Assembly (NCBI GenBank): GCA_900491605.1
Contig: UESW01000051.1
Coordinates: 1 to 64,000, forward strand
Length of the DNA: 64,000 bases
From: Calamus simplicifolius
Taxonomy: Eukaryota; Streptophyta; Magnoliopsida; Arecales; Arecaceae
Direction of reading: 5' to 3'
Shown: piece after piece, positions 1-11,400 of the stretch
Layout: each line of letters opens with the position of its first letter
Numbering within the stretch: position 1 is the first letter of the stretch
Notes under the pieces: generated by a model
The model's input: only the letters and a program-made list of their open reading frames with translations
What the model was told of the DNA's origin: nothing
Database searches by the model: none
Translations under genes and position numbers: made by a program

Positions 1-5
1 TCAAG

Positions 6-1354
6 TTGTTCGACATGAAGAGCCACGACTGCCATGTTTTCATGCAACGATTATTACCTATAGCTTTTCGTGAGTTGCTTCCGCAACATGTCTGGAAGGC
101 AATTACGGAGCTCAGCTTATTCTTCAAGGAGTTATCTGCCGCAGTCATTACTTCTGCATCCATGGCAAGGCTTAAGGAGGAAATTCCAATTATTTTATGC
201 AAGCTTGAGCAAATATCAATTTTTAAAGCTATCGGCCGTTCATTTGGTGGGCAGAAGTCAAGAAATCTTAGCGATATGGAGTATAATGCAGCACATTATT
301 ACATCCTAATGAACTGTCGAGAAGTCGATCCATATATTGAGTAAGTGTATACTTCAATGCTAAATTAAAAATTTAAATTTATATATAATATACCATAATA
401 TTTAATTTCTAACAGTAGTTTTCATCCTTTTCATCCCATAAGGATGTTTTGTGATAGACAACGACAGATGAATCCCGACATCAGTCAAGTTGCAATTGGG
501 CAGAAATTAGAAACGGAGTTTGCTTACTGGTTTTATGAATTTGTGAGTAGTATCACTCAATCAATTTCGATAATGGCTATTATTTTTTGAATTGGATGTC
601 AATAGCTTATTAATTTATAGGTCAACGGTCCATGGTCGACAACCGACAATATTTTCATTAAATGTCTATCGCAATGGCCATTGAAGACCGTAACAACCTC
701 TACTGGCTATTTTGTAAATGGGTACAAATTTCAGATTGAACGATTAGCAGCTTCAAGAGGCACGCAGAACTGGGGCGTGTGTGTAAAGGAGAAAGTGTTG
801 GAGCAAATATGCAGGATTATTATGGAAAGTTAGTAGAGGTGGTTGAAGTTGAATATCCCGGTTGGCCTATGAAACGAACCGTATTGTTTCGTTGTGATTG
901 GTTCGATCCGATAGTTCCTGTGGGCAAAAGGGTTCATAACGACTATAATTTGGTTGAAGTGAACCATCGACGAAGATTGCAGAAATATGACCCATTCATC
1001 CTTGCATCCCAAGCTCAGCAAGTCTTTTACTGCGGATATCCAAGTTTGCGCAACGACAAGCGAGATTGGTGGGCCGTTTCTAAAATCGTCCCACGTTCAA
1101 CAATCGTATTAGAGGAGAGTTCATCAAGTCAATCAGCCGAGTGCCCTGCATTTCAAGAGGATGAGATGGAAATGCATGCAATTGAGGACGACACAAGGGC
1201 TCCTGAAACATCACTTAGAGATCCAAGTGGTGATGTCCAAGAAATTGCGGATGCAAATGTTCGGTTTCCTTCCGATGATAATGAAACTGATTCGCAATCC
1301 GATACGGCATCGGATGTTGAACCAACATTTCACGAAACAAATGACACCGATTAA
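6..1354 (+). pseudogene. TNP2-type CACTA transposase, C-terminal part (DUF4218 and DUF4216)
   Basis: The first exon, open from before the window to 340, opens with FDMKSHDCHVFMQRLLP, the signature of the DUF4218 region that follows the catalytic domain of En/Spm TNP2 transposases. GTAAGT at 341 and AACAG at 411-415 define an intron; the second exon is 416-542, a further GTGAGT/TTATAG intron follows, and the last exon is 621-1354. That exon encodes a DUF4216 domain (YGKLVEVVEVEYPGWP, then CDWFDP) and an acidic Asp/Ser-rich tail ending at 1354. The reading frame shifts by one base near 787-790, just before DUF4216, so the copy is probably dead. The catalytic N-terminal part lies upstream of the window. 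Family identification rests on known domain order in CACTA elements. Confidence 0.85.
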
Positions 1355-1458
1355 ACATAAAGGTTTTTTAAAATTTAACTTTTTTTTATAAGTGTTAAAT
1401 TCTTACATAGTCAATCATTAATCGTAATTTAATTGTGTGAATCTTTAGTATTTTCAGT

Positions 1459-2960
1459 ATGAGGGGCAGAGGTAGATCTACCGACGATAGATTGGGTGAG
1501 CAGAGACGTAGTTTGGATCCTGCGACATCAGATCACATGAGCGTCGGAGATGGAGAGTTTGGATCTCCAGCAGAGGCGCAGCCTTCGATCTCTGCAGCAG
1601 TATTACCATCCAGCCGATCGGCACAGACCTCCGAGAGTTCTTCCACCATCGGCCGCACTGTACTTCGACTTGATGCTCAGGGGATGTAAGTATATACTAA
1701 TTAAAAATATTTGTTTATGTTTTTAAGTCATTTACTTATAAACTTGCATTTTTTTAACAGATTCATTGAGCAGCATCATGTATCCAGCCACATCAGCGCC
1801 GTTTTTCAGAGGCGTGCAGATCCCAGTGGCTACGATTGGCGCCACGTATCTCCAGCCACGAGGGAGTTTTATTTTTCTGAGTTTCAGGTAAACTTATTAA
1901 ATACAATTTATCAGTGATATATAATTCTTTAAACTTAATAAATTTAGAAACTAACTGTTTATTTTAATGCAGAAAAAGTTTACGTGGGATCCTGCCAGCC
2001 ATGATGCCATTAGGGCAGCATGGGAGGCTCTGACGCGATGCCGATACTCTGATATGCTTCATCGTTGGAGGTCATCGGGTCAGCGTCCTGCGCACGTGCC
2101 AGAGGGTATTTGGCACGAGTGGCAGCAGGCCTGGAGTCCGATGGCTGGCGCAGGAGGTCCGCATCAGCCAGCACGAACCGCCGATCTGAGAAGGGCGGTC
2201 CTGGCACGGGTCTCTCCCGTCATACTTCGGGCTCCATTTCGATTCAGGAGCACAGACGTCGTATGGTAAGAAAACATAAATATTTTAATTACTATTTTAG
2301 TTATTTACAAATATTTATTTTAATATCATTTTTTTTATTGTTATAGACTGAGCAGGAGGGCAGAGATCCTGGTGAGTTTCGTCTATTCAGGGCGACACAC
2401 ACCAGGAGGGACGGCTCCTGGATCGACACGTGATCACGGGAGGTTGCGGTAAGAAATTAGATTTATGTAGTATCTGTTTAATTTCTAAAATTTTATTTCG
2501 AAAAATTTATTAACTCATTTATTATTGATTTCATAATTTCAAGACACGAGTCAACGAGCTTCGCTCCCAAGCATCGCAGGTCGACTCTACTGATGGGGAG
2601 ACGCCCGTCGAACTCTCAGCAGAGGAGAGTCGACGTGTGTTTTTGGAGGCTGTTGGTGCCCAGCCACGAGACCGCAGGGTCTATGGTCTGGGCACTAGAG
2701 CTTCTACATTTTTTCCCCATCAGGCCTCCAGCTCGCGAGTTCCTGCTGATCTTCGTCCCGAGCGTTTACAGGAGCTTCGCAGATCTATTGCAGAGGAGAT
2801 TCGCCAGGAGGTCGAGCAGGATTTTGAGGATCGTATGCGAGGCCGGGATCAAGAGGTTGCAGACATGCGAGATGAGATGCATTATTTGCGGGATATGGTT
2901 AGCCGCTTGTCGCAGAGTCTTCAGCCTCCACAGCCTCCACGTGATCGTTCAGATTCTTGA
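1459..2960 (+). pseudogene. TNP1-like CACTA gene (Transposase_24 / Ptta-En-Spm family), five exons, broken
   Basis: Five exons can be read with GT-AG borders: 1459-1685, 1761-1887, 1973-2265, 2347-2448 and 2544-2960. The N-terminus is Ser-rich and disordered; the middle (FTWDPASHDAIRAAWEAL, then HRWRSSGQRP) matches the plant transposase family PF03004; the last exon forms a charged coiled coil (about residues RSIAEEIRQEVEQDFEDRM) ending in a Pro-rich tail. A second copy on the minus strand at 8882-10375 allows comparison: this copy lacks one C near 2134, which shifts the frame, and has TGA at about 2431 where the other copy has CGA. These accessory proteins are thought to bind subterminal repeats; that role is inferred from the family. 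It lies 105 bp downstream of the TNP2 tail in the same direction. Confidence 0.8.
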
Positions 2961-3060
2961 TGTATTTTTTTTTCTTTTTTTATGTTGTAAAAACTTTAAA
3001 ATTTTAATATATAAATTATTTTTTAAAATATATTATTGTTTGGATTGAGTGAAAAATGTT

Positions 3061-3795
3061 TGTATCAATATTTAGATTTAGCGAAATTGAATTAACCATT
3101 TTAATTTTAATCATTTAAATATTTTTAAAAACAAAATTTGTGATGCATTAGCGACTGATATTGGATCGCTAATATTTTTAAAATATTATTGTTAAATATT
3201 GCGACGCAATGACCTGGCATCGCAATAATTTAAAAATAAATTAATAGCGATGCATTAGCGACTAAAATTGAGTCGCTATTTTATCTTAAAAATTTTTCAT
3301 AATATTGCGATGCAATTACCTTGCGTCACAATATTTTAAAATAATTTTTATTTGCGGCGCATTAGCGACTCAAATTGCGTCGCTATTATACCAAAATTAT
3401 TATTATTAAATATTGCGATGCAGCTGGATGAGTCGCAATATTGCGACCCAATTTAGTGCATCGCAATATTTAATAATAATTTTTTTATTTTAAAAATTAA
3501 TTTTAAATATTACGATGCAATTTAGTGCGTCGCAATATTTAATAATAATAATTTTTTTAAAAATTTATTTTTAAATTTAGCGACGCATTTGCATGCGTCG
3601 CAATATTGCGACGCAATATGGCATCCCAAGAGCGTCGCAGAGAGTCACAATATTGCGACGCAATTGCGACAAAAGGGTATTGCGACAGACAGTTGAGCGA
3701 CGCCCTCGTTGCGTCGCTATTGCGTCGCAATAGCATATTTAGCGATGCAATTGTGACGTATTTGGGCGTCGCAATATTTTAATTCTCTTGTAGTA
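3061..3795 (+). repeat. CACTA-1 subterminal repeats
   Basis: AT-rich DNA in which short GC-containing motifs GCGTCGC, GCGACGC and GCGATGC recur in both orientations every 20-60 bp, often as inverted pairs around ATTTAGCG or AATATTGCG. It has the structure expected of CACTA subterminal binding sites for TNP1-type proteins. The density rises toward 3795. No gene. Confidence 0.8.
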
Positions 3796-4087
3796 TAGAT
3801 ATATAAGCTATCACCTTCCCACCCTACATCAATACACATCCAAACCTTTAAATGAAGCATCACTGGTGCTGAGAATAATCTCTTTTTCAATTCATCCATA
3901 CTTTCGTGACATTCCCTGGACCATTCATACTTATCATTCTTCTTCAATAGCTTAGTCATAGGAGAAGTTATATTGAAAAGTTTTCTATAAACCTCCTATA
4001 ATAGCCTGCCAAACCCAAGAAACTCCTGATCTCAGTCTGATTGGTAGGTGCCTCCCAATTCACTATAGCTTCTTGTTGCCAAGATGT
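3796..4087 (-). pseudogene. Gypsy-B fragment: RT/RNase H connection
   Basis: Read right to left, the minus strand carries EIRSFLGLAG, the thumb motif of Ty3/gypsy reverse transcriptases, followed by MTKLLKKNDKYEWS and LKKRLFSAPVM, the start of the RNase H connection. One frame change separates the two. The reading ends at CACTA-1 (3795). On the other side it is split from the rest of the RT at 5938 by the solo-LTR-like insertion; the two halves fit in frame when the insertion is left out. Degenerate relic. Confidence 0.7.
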
Positions 4088-5937
4088 AGCAACCCTAGAG
4101 GAGGGATGAATTGGGTTTCTTAAAAATTATTTAGCAAATATGTGCACTTAACATAAATCAAAATTTAATTGCAAGTAATGTATGGTGAAGTGAAGAGATG
4201 ATAGAGACAATCAAGCAATCACAAACACAAGAAGGTTTATAGTGGTTCAGTACCAAACCCAGCACCTACATCCACTCCCCAAGAACCCCTTGAGAATTTC
4301 ACTCCAATCGTTTCACCAAATGATTACAACCCTTAGCCTTCCTTGGCTAGCAACTTGCTACACGGCACAAGGAGGCATTACACAACCTTGCCTTCCGAGC
4401 TAGCCTCTTTTTACGAGCACAATGAGGCCTTACAATCAAACACAGGAATATCAAGGTTTAATTACAAGAAGCTCCTAAAATGAGCAAATAAAACAATAAA
4501 AGATCACTTTAGAATTTTTAGAGATTCTGGCTTCTTTCTTAGGATAAGCTTTGACGAATGAATGAAGCCTTCTTATGGTTGTTGGAGCTTTGGATGATGC
4601 CTTCAATAAATTTGAAACTTCTCCTTGAAAGCTCTTGAATGCATCTGATCTTTTCTTTAAATCTCTCAACTACTTGAATAAACACTCCAATAACTCTTGT
4701 AATGATTCTCAAATGAAAGCACAACAATAACTTCTCACAAAGATTTTCAACAAGATTTTTACTCTATTTTTCACATGATTTTCTTCTCTATTTTTTACTC
4801 TTTAATCTCCTCTCTAATCTCAGACAAAAACACTATTAGAGGAAGTATTTATATAGCCATTTCAAAAATCTAGCCATTGAAGAACCGTTGGAAAAAATGG
4901 GATGAAAATGGGCAACCAAATATAGCCGTTGAAGTATTTTTTCCATACTCCAGTTGATTGGATTTGATCCCCAGTTGACTAGATTGGAAAATGGATATGC
5001 CAGGAGAAATAATCATAGCAATCTAGTTGACTGGATTTTATCCCAAGTCGACTAGATTGAAGATGGTTCAGCCAGCATCAATCCATAGAACATTTAGTTG
5101 ATTGGATTTGATCCCCAGTTAGCTAGAATAAAGGATGGTTCGGCCACTTCACTACATAGAACATATAGTTTACTAGATTTGATCCCTAGTCATCTAGAAT
5201 AAATGATGGTTTGGCCACTTCACTGCACATAACATCTAGTTGATTGGATTTGATCCCTAGTCAGCTAGATTCAATTTCTTATAGTTTTGGGATACAGGCA
5301 ACTTTTAATGGGATTTATAGGAATGCCACTAACCGCCTTCAATGGGATTTACAGGATTGCCATTGTCTGCATTCAGTGGGATTTATAAGATTGCCATGCA
5401 ATTATTTGGAAAATAATTTTTATATGATAAATAATCAAAGATAGATTTAGTCATTTGAGAAATGAATGATCAAATATTGAAGAATCATGATAAAATATTT
5501 AAACTTAAAAAACAAAACAAAAAAAAAAAACATTTGGACTTGATAAAGCATTTGAAATACAAATCCATTGGCTCATTTGAAAATATTTTTCACTTGAAAA
5601 TTTAAACCATATTGGTCTCATGCTATAAGAAACAATTTTAGTATAAGAGTTCATACAAAGTTAGTTCTAGTCATTTGTAAAACAAATACTCATTTGAAGC
5701 AAAAGTCCATTTGAAAAGTTGAAATATAGGTTCATTATAATGAATACTCTTGAAGACATTTGGACTTGGAAAATGTAAACATATTACCTTCATTTTACCT
5801 TTGTAATACCTTTCTTTTGATTTGTAAAGTAATCCAATTTGAAGTAACATCATTTCTTGATAATTCACTTGAAATTTGTTTAACTCAACAATAAATTTTT
5901 AGAACTATACTTAATTGTTTTGTATTCATCAAAATCA
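4088..5937 (-). mobile_element. Probable solo LTR inserted in gypsy-B RT
   Basis: On the minus strand the segment starts TGATTTTGATGAATAC at 5937 and ends CTAGGGTTGCTA at 4088. Flanking pentamers are AGATG (4083-4087) and ATATG (5938-5942), a near match for a 5-bp target duplication, and removing the segment restores the gypsy RT reading. It has no coding frame longer than about 66 codons. Length and the TGATTTTGATGA-type start resemble long LTRs of Sirevirus-type copia elements, which is a weak comparison from memory. Alternatives: an unclassified non-coding insertion. The terminal TA instead of CA lowers confidence. Confidence 0.45.
4950..5290. repeat. Imperfect repeats of a TAGTTGACTGGATTTGATCCCCAG-type motif
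   Basis: Inside the solo-LTR-like segment, a motif of the type AGTTGATTGGATTTGATC, followed by CCAGTTGACTAGATT, recurs about eight times between 4950 and 5290, separated by 20-40 bp of related sequence such as GGATGGTTCGGCCACTTCAC. The copies are diverged. Confidence 0.6.
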
Positions 5938-6560
5938 ATATGAGGTCAGCACTTTTATGTTATAGGGATCTACCATTATTCTTCTATCTAAGACCACATG
6001 TTCCAAAAACTTTACCTCATCTAACAAAAATTCACTTTTGCTGAGCTTGACATACAATTGCTTCTCCCTCAAGATTTGCAACACTTTCCTCATATGCTGC
6101 TCATATTCTTCTTCTTCTTTATAGGTATTGATGATGTCCTCAAATTTCCATAACTCCTCCGCTCTAATCCATGTATCATCAGAACTTCTTCTCCTTTCCA
6201 CATAATTAAGAATGCAGTGTACTTCCTCTTTTTGCTGGTTCCCACTATTCAGTGTGTTAGGATTCTCTCTACCACTGTCAAATTCTTTTCTGATAGACAG
6301 AGGTGCCCGCTTCGATTGCTCTCTCTCTCCTTTTGCGTCTTCATGGAACAGCTCCAAAAGACTTACATGGAAAGTAGGGTGAATTTTGAGGTACTCGGAC
6401 AATGCCAGCCTATAAGCCGCTGCACCGACCCGCTTTACCACTCTAAAGGGGCTGTCATACTTAGGCATGAGTCATTTATGTTGCCATCAGTCGACAGTCT
6501 TCCTCCAAATATGAGGCGTCACCTTTAGCATTCCCTGATCCCCAACAATGAACTTCAAAG
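5938..6560 (-). pseudogene. Gypsy-B chimera: integrase C-terminus and chromodomain remnant fused to RT
   Basis: From right to left: VGDQGMLKVTPH (integrase C-terminal GPY-like region), PKYDSPFRVVKRVGAAAYRL and IHPTFHVSLL (the usual end of a chromovirus integrase), then VHCILNYVERRRS and TWIRAEELWKFEDIINTY, the two flanks of a chromodomain whose core is missing. Without a break the frame continues into EYEQHMRKVLQILREKQLY and LSKSEFLLDEVKFL, which belongs to the RT palm/thumb and normally lies far upstream. The order INT then RT is impossible in one element, so two copies recombined or a deletion joined tandem copies. The 177-codon open part starts at 6468. RT continues at 4087 beyond the insertion. 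Confidence 0.75.
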
Positions 6561-6911
6561 GTCACCTATGCAAGTCGGCGCACTCCTTCATGTGCGAGGT
6601 TGTCACATACCATCGTCAGGAGCTTGGCCTTATCCTTCGCAAACCAGTGCACAACGGGGTAGGGCACCTATTCCTGCAACTGTGCTATCTCTGCAGGCGA
6701 CATTGGTTGGAAGCCCAACCGTGCCTCGACTAGGCTTAATGCCATGGTTGAGGACCAATGCAAGTTATAGGAAAACTGCGCCGTGTCCAACAAACTCCAG
6801 CAAGTTGCACAAGTACTCTTCTAGCAGCGCATTGACCCGAAAGAAAACCACAAATATGCCCAAGAGAGCCTTTTTGGCAGCCAGTGTGAGAGCACTTATC
6901 TATCAAACCAC
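6561..6911. other. Degenerate gypsy DNA at the gypsy-B / Athila junction
   Basis: The minus strand probably holds decayed integrase-side sequence of gypsy-B (a reading such as KECADLHR before the VGDQGML motif), with many stops. By about 6900 the plus-strand Athila-like protease begins. No LTR or target duplication marks the junction, so one or both elements are truncated here. Confidence 0.4.
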
Positions 6912-7487
6912 ATGCCAGTAAAATACAAAGATCCAGAGTCACCTACTATTTCATGCATTATGGGGAACACTTTCATAAATAGGGCTTTATTAGACTTAAG
7001 GGTGAGTGTTAATATATTGACATTCTCTGTATATGAGCAACTAGGGTTGGAAGAACTAAGGCCTACGGGAATGACCCTACAATTATCAGATCATTCTTTG
7101 AAAGTACCCAAGGGAATAGTAGAGGATGTATTGATCAAAGTTGGTGACTTTATCTATCCGATGGACTTTATGATTTTAGAAACTAAGCTTGTGACAAACC
7201 CAAAGAGCCACATCCCAATGGTTTTAGGTAGATCATTTTTGGCTACAGCTAATGTCCTAATTAATTATCGAAATAGATTAATAAAACTTTTCTTTAGAAA
7301 TATGTCAATTAATCTTAATATTTTTAATCTTATCATTACACATCAAATGAGTGACACAAATTATGTTCAGGATACTGTTTATGATCCAATTGACCTTAGT
7401 GACGAAGAGCTTGACCTAAAAATTTGCATGAATCAAGATGGGGAGCAAATTAATGAGGTTGCTACAATTGATAAAAAATCAAGATAG
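6912..7487 (+). pseudogene. Athila-like aspartic protease
   Basis: The translation contains ISCIMGNTFINRALLDLRVSVN, where a retropepsin normally has D-L-G-A-S; here the two residues after DL are R and V, so the active-site loop is damaged. Downstream, IYPMDFMILE and IPMVLGRSFLATANVLINY match the flap and the ILGRPFLATA motif of gypsy proteases. The frame stays open for 191 codons to a TAG at 7485 and related sequence continues in frame toward the RT. The protease would cleave the gag-pol precursor; that is family knowledge. Confidence 0.75.
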
Positions 7488-8115
7488 AAACCTTCAATTA
7501 AACTACTAGAGAAAGTACCTAAACCATTACCCAAACCATCAATAGAGGAAGCACCCAAATTAGAACTGAAACCACTTCTCAAGCACCTTAAATATGCATA
7601 CCTAGGTCAATCAAAAATCCTACATGTAATTATTTCAGCCGACCTAGACTCATCACAAGAAGGGGAACTACTGAATGCCCTAAAAGAAAATAAGAAGCAT
7701 TATGATGGACCATAGCTGACATAAAAGGGATTAGCCCCTCGATCGTTCAACATAGGATTCACTTACAGGAAGAAGCCAATCCTAAAAGAGAATCCCAAAG
7801 GAGACTTAACCCAGCCATGAAGGAAGTAGTAAAGAAAGAGATCATCAAACTCCTTGACAATGGTATAATTTATCCTATTTCAGATTGTTTTTGGGTAAGT
7901 CCTGTGCAAGTGATGCCCAAGAAGTTAGGAGTCACTGTGATACAAAATGACAACAATGAGTTGGTCCCTACAAGAATTCAAAGAGGATGGAGGGTGTGTA
8001 TCGATTATAGAAAATTAAATGCTGCCACTAAGAAGGATCACTTTTCTTTGCCCTTTATAGACCAAATATTAGAACAATTAACAGGGCATGACTTTTACTA
8101 TTTTCTGGATGGATA
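7488..8115 (+). pseudogene. Athila-like RT, N-terminal half
   Basis: After the protease, Pro/Lys-rich linker sequence leads to PRSFNIGFTYRKKPI and then a 100-codon open stretch from 7817 with IIKLLDNGIIYPISD, WVSPVQVMPKK, WRVCIDYRKLNAAT and HFSLPFIDQIL, RT motifs 1 to 3. It stops at FLDGY, the first half of the FLDGYSGYNQI motif, because CACTA-2 is inserted exactly between the Tyr codon and the next codon. In-frame stops near 7713-7725 show it is inactive. Confidence 0.8.
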
Positions 8116-8116
8116 C

Positions 8117-8700
8117 ACTACAAGAAAAATAAAATATTGCGACGCCCAAATGCGTCGCAATTGCGTCACTAAACATGCTATTGCGACGCAATAGCGACGC
8201 AATGACGGCGTCGCTCAGATGTCCGTCGCAATATCCATTTATCGCAATTGCGTCGCAATATTGCGATTCTCTGCGATGCAACATTGCGTCGCAATATTAC
8301 AACGCATCCATATGCATCGCTAAATTAAAAATTAAATTATAATATTTAAAATAATTATTAAATATTGTGATGCACTCATTTGCGTCGCAATATTACGATG
8401 CATTTCATTGCGTCATAATATTTAATAATAATATTTATATAATAGCGATGCAATTTGCATCGCTAAAGCGTCGCAAATAAAAAAAATTTTAAAATATTGC
8501 GACGCAAGGTCATTGCGTCGCAATATTTATTAAAAATATTTTAGATATAATAGCGACTCAATTTGAGTCGCTAATGCGTCGCTATTAAATTTTTTTTAAA
8601 TTATTGCGACGCCAGGTCGTTGCGTCGCAATATTAATAATAATATTTTGAAAATATTAGCGATGCAATTGTAGTCGCTAATGTGTCGCTAAATAAATATT
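8117..8700. repeat. CACTA-2 subterminal repeats, left end
   Basis: Mirror-like counterpart of 3061-3795: repeated GCGTCGC/GCGACGC motifs in both orientations separated by AT-rich spacers such as AATATTTAATAATAA. The outermost 150 bp, from ATATTGCGACGCCCAAA, is nearly the reverse complement of the outermost part of CACTA-1. Confidence 0.8.
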
Positions 8701-8881
8701 TTTTTAAAAAAATAAAAATTTAAAAATTAAAATGGTTAATACAATTTCGTTACATTTAAATATTGATTGAAACATTCTTCACTCATATTGATCCAAACAA
8801 TAATCATTCAATTTCCAAAAATAATTCATATATTAAAATTTTGAAGTTTTCATGTACAACATAAAAAAAGAAAAAAATACA

Positions 8882-10375
8882 TCAAGAATCTGAGAGATCA
8901 CGAGGAGGCTGTGGAGGCTGGAGACTCTGCGATAAGCGGCTAACCATATCCTGCAAATAATGCATCTCATCTCGCATGTCTGCAATCTCCTGATCCCGGC
9001 CTCGCATACGATCCTCGAAATCCTGCTCGACCTCCTGCCGAACCTCCTCTGCAATAGATCTCCGAAGGTCGTCTAAACGCTCGGGAGGAAGATCACTAGA
9101 AGCTCGCGAGCTGGAGGCCTGATGGGAAAAATATGTAGAAGCTCTAGTGCCCAAACCATAGACCCTGCGGTCTCGCGGCTGGGCACCAACAATCTCCAAA
9201 AACACATGCCGACTCTTATTTGCTGAGAGTTCGACGGGCATCTCCCCATCAGTAGAGTCGACCTGCGATGCCTGGGAGCGAAGCTCCTCGACTCGTGTCT
9301 TTAATTTATGAAATCAACAATAAATGAGTTAATACATTTCTCGAAATAAAATTTTAGAAATTAAACAGATACTATATAAATCTAATTTCTTACCGCAACC
9401 TCCCGTGATCGCGTGTTGACCCAGGAACCGTCCCTCCTGGTGTGTGTCACCCTGAATAGACGAAACTCACCAGGATCTCCGCCCTCCTGCTCAGACTATA
9501 ACATTAAAAAAATGATATTAATACAAATATTTGTAAATAACTAAAATAGTAATTAAAATATTTATATTTTCTTACCATATGCCGTCTGTGCTCCTGAATC
9601 GAAATGGAGCCCGAAGTATGGCGGGAGAGACCCGTGCCAGGACTGCCCTTCTCAGATCGGCGGTTCATGCTGGCTGATGCGGACCTCCTACGCCAGCCAT
9701 CGGACTGCCAGGCCTGCTGCCACTCATGCCAAATACCCTCTGGCACGTGCGCAGGACGCTGACCCGATGACCTCCAACGATGAAGCATGTCGGAGTATCA
9801 GTGTCCCGTCAGAGCCTCCCATGCTGCCCTAATGGCATCATGGCTGGCAGGATCCCACGTATACTTTTTCTATATTAAAATAAATAGTTAGTTTATGAAT
9901 TTATTAAGATTAAAAAATTTTATATCAGTGATAAATTGTATTTAATAAGTTTACCTGAAACTCAGAAAAATAAAACTCACTCGTGGCTGGAGATACGTGG
10001 CACCAATCGTAGCCACTGGGATCTGCACGCCTCTAAATTACGACGCTGATGTGGCTGGATACATGATGCTGCTCAATAAATCTATTAAAAAATGCATGTT
10101 TATAAGTAATTGACTTAAAAATATAATATATATTTTTAATTAGTATATACTTACAGCCCCTGAGCATCAAGTCAAAGTACAGTGCGGCTGATGGTGGAAG
10201 AACTCTCGGAGGTATGTACTGATCGACTGGATGGTAATACTGCTGGAGAGATCGAAGGCTGTGCGACTGCTGGAGATCCGAACTCTCCATCTCCGACGCT
10301 CATATGATCTGATGTAGCAGGGCTACATTCCTGCTCACTCCGTCTGTCGTCGATAGATCTACCTCTGCCCGTCAT
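8882..10375 (-). pseudogene. TNP1-like CACTA gene, second copy, five exons
   Basis: Exons on the minus strand with GT-AG borders: 10375-10155, 10081-9955, 9869-9576, 9495-9394 and 9298-8882. The product resembles the gene at 1459-2960: Ser-rich start (MTGRGRSIDDRR), PF03004 core (RWRSSGQRPAHVPEGIWHEW, with SRHTSGSISIQEH), coiled-coil end (RRSIAEEVRQEVEQDFEDRM). It keeps the base lost in copy 1 at the WQQAW position. Its own lesions are TAG near 10033 where copy 1 has CAG, and TGA about 9800 where copy 1 has CGA. Thus both copies are broken at different sites. It lies about 200 bp inside the left subterminal block, the normal 3' position. Confidence 0.8.
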
Positions 10376-10481
10376 ACTGAAAATACTAATGATTCATACA
10401 ATTAAATTATGATTTATGATTGTCTATGTAAAAATTTAACACTTTTAAAAAAAAGTTAAATTTTAAAAAACCTCTATGTTT

Positions 10482-10612
10482 AATCGGTGTCATTTGTTTC
10501 GTGAAATGTTGGTTCAACATCCGATGCCGTATCGGACTGCGATTCAGTTTCATTATCATCGGAAGGAAACCGAACATTTGCATCCACAATTTCTTGGACA
10601 TCACCATATAAG
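10482..10612 (-). pseudogene. TNP2 stub: last codons of the DUF4216 gene
   Basis: On the minus strand the acidic tail of the TNP2/DUF4216 protein can be read (NVRFPSDDNETESQSDT, ending NDTD and TAA at 10482), almost identical to 1233-1354. Similarity to CACTA-1 stops abruptly near 10612, which marks the deletion or replacement breakpoint that removed the rest of the transposase. Confidence 0.75.
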
Positions 10613-11400
10613 CCACACTAGGAGAACGTATGAGCAAATACAAACCGCAATCTCACCCAACGATGATTAATAGCAGACTAACATATCGCAAAAAATATTC
10701 CCAAACTGTCCACCAGGACAATTTGAGAATTTGCAATACTAAGGCTTACAAATTCTCAAACGGGTCTAAAGGTTATAGTGCTGTGATTAATAGTATGGAA
10801 GTCCGAAGACAATCGAATTTATGCTTGTTATTCTTAACTTCTTGTCAATTATACATATATAGGAATAGTGTTCTATATATATAGTCACTGACTTCTTAAG
10901 ATTATTGTGTCGAATACAATGTTTGTGAAGACTAAAATATAAATCATTGAAACTACTAATTTATTGCTGCAAATTAAATAATAATACAACAAGACTTTCT
11001 ATCTAGCATTACATAATTTAATGCATCATTCAGTTTGCGGCAGAATGTAAATAATCAAGACATAACAATTATAAATAACTACAAATGCACAAATATTATT
11101 GCATAAACATTCTGCTTAAATTAATTATTGCGTAAACATTTTGCAAATTAAATAATAATACAACAAGACTTTCAATCTAGCATTACAAATATTATTGCAT
11201 AATCAAGACATAACAATCAGTCTATCCAAAGAGCTCCGACTAATGACATAAATTAATTAATTTATAACTAATCTAATAAAAAATTAGATTAGTGGTCACA
11301 TTTTTTTAAATATTTGTCATCAAATTATTTGAAAATTTTTAATAACAATAAAATATAATAGAATCTACAAATTAAGCCATAATTTTTTTTCATGAGTGTT
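10613..11400. other. AT-rich interior of CACTA-2, no gene seen
   Basis: Low-complexity AT-rich DNA with a local repeat: a block around 10950-11045 (ATTAAATAATAATACAAC, AAGACTTTC, TCTAGCATTACA) recurs at 11145-11215. No coding frame, splice pattern or known motif is convincing. Confidence 0.5.

Larger units (their letters stand above)
1..3795 (+). mobile_element. CACTA-1: 3' part of a CACTA (En/Spm) DNA transposon
   Basis: The left end lies outside the window. The segment holds the tail of a TNP2-type transposase gene, a TNP1-like gene in the same direction, and a subterminal block rich in GCGTCGC/GCGACGC. It ends at 3783-3795 with TTCTCTTGTAGTA, the inverted form of the CACTACAAGAAAA terminus with two changes. 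Gene order (TNP2, TNP1, subterminal repeats, terminal repeat) is normal for plant CACTA elements. It interrupts a minus-strand gypsy RNase H region that resumes at about 3800. The 3-bp target duplication cannot be checked because the other end is missing. Confidence 0.85.

Noticed and set aside
7817..8194. 125-codon frame as one protein
   Set aside because: The last 27 codons run into the CACTA-2 terminal repeat; only the first part is RT.
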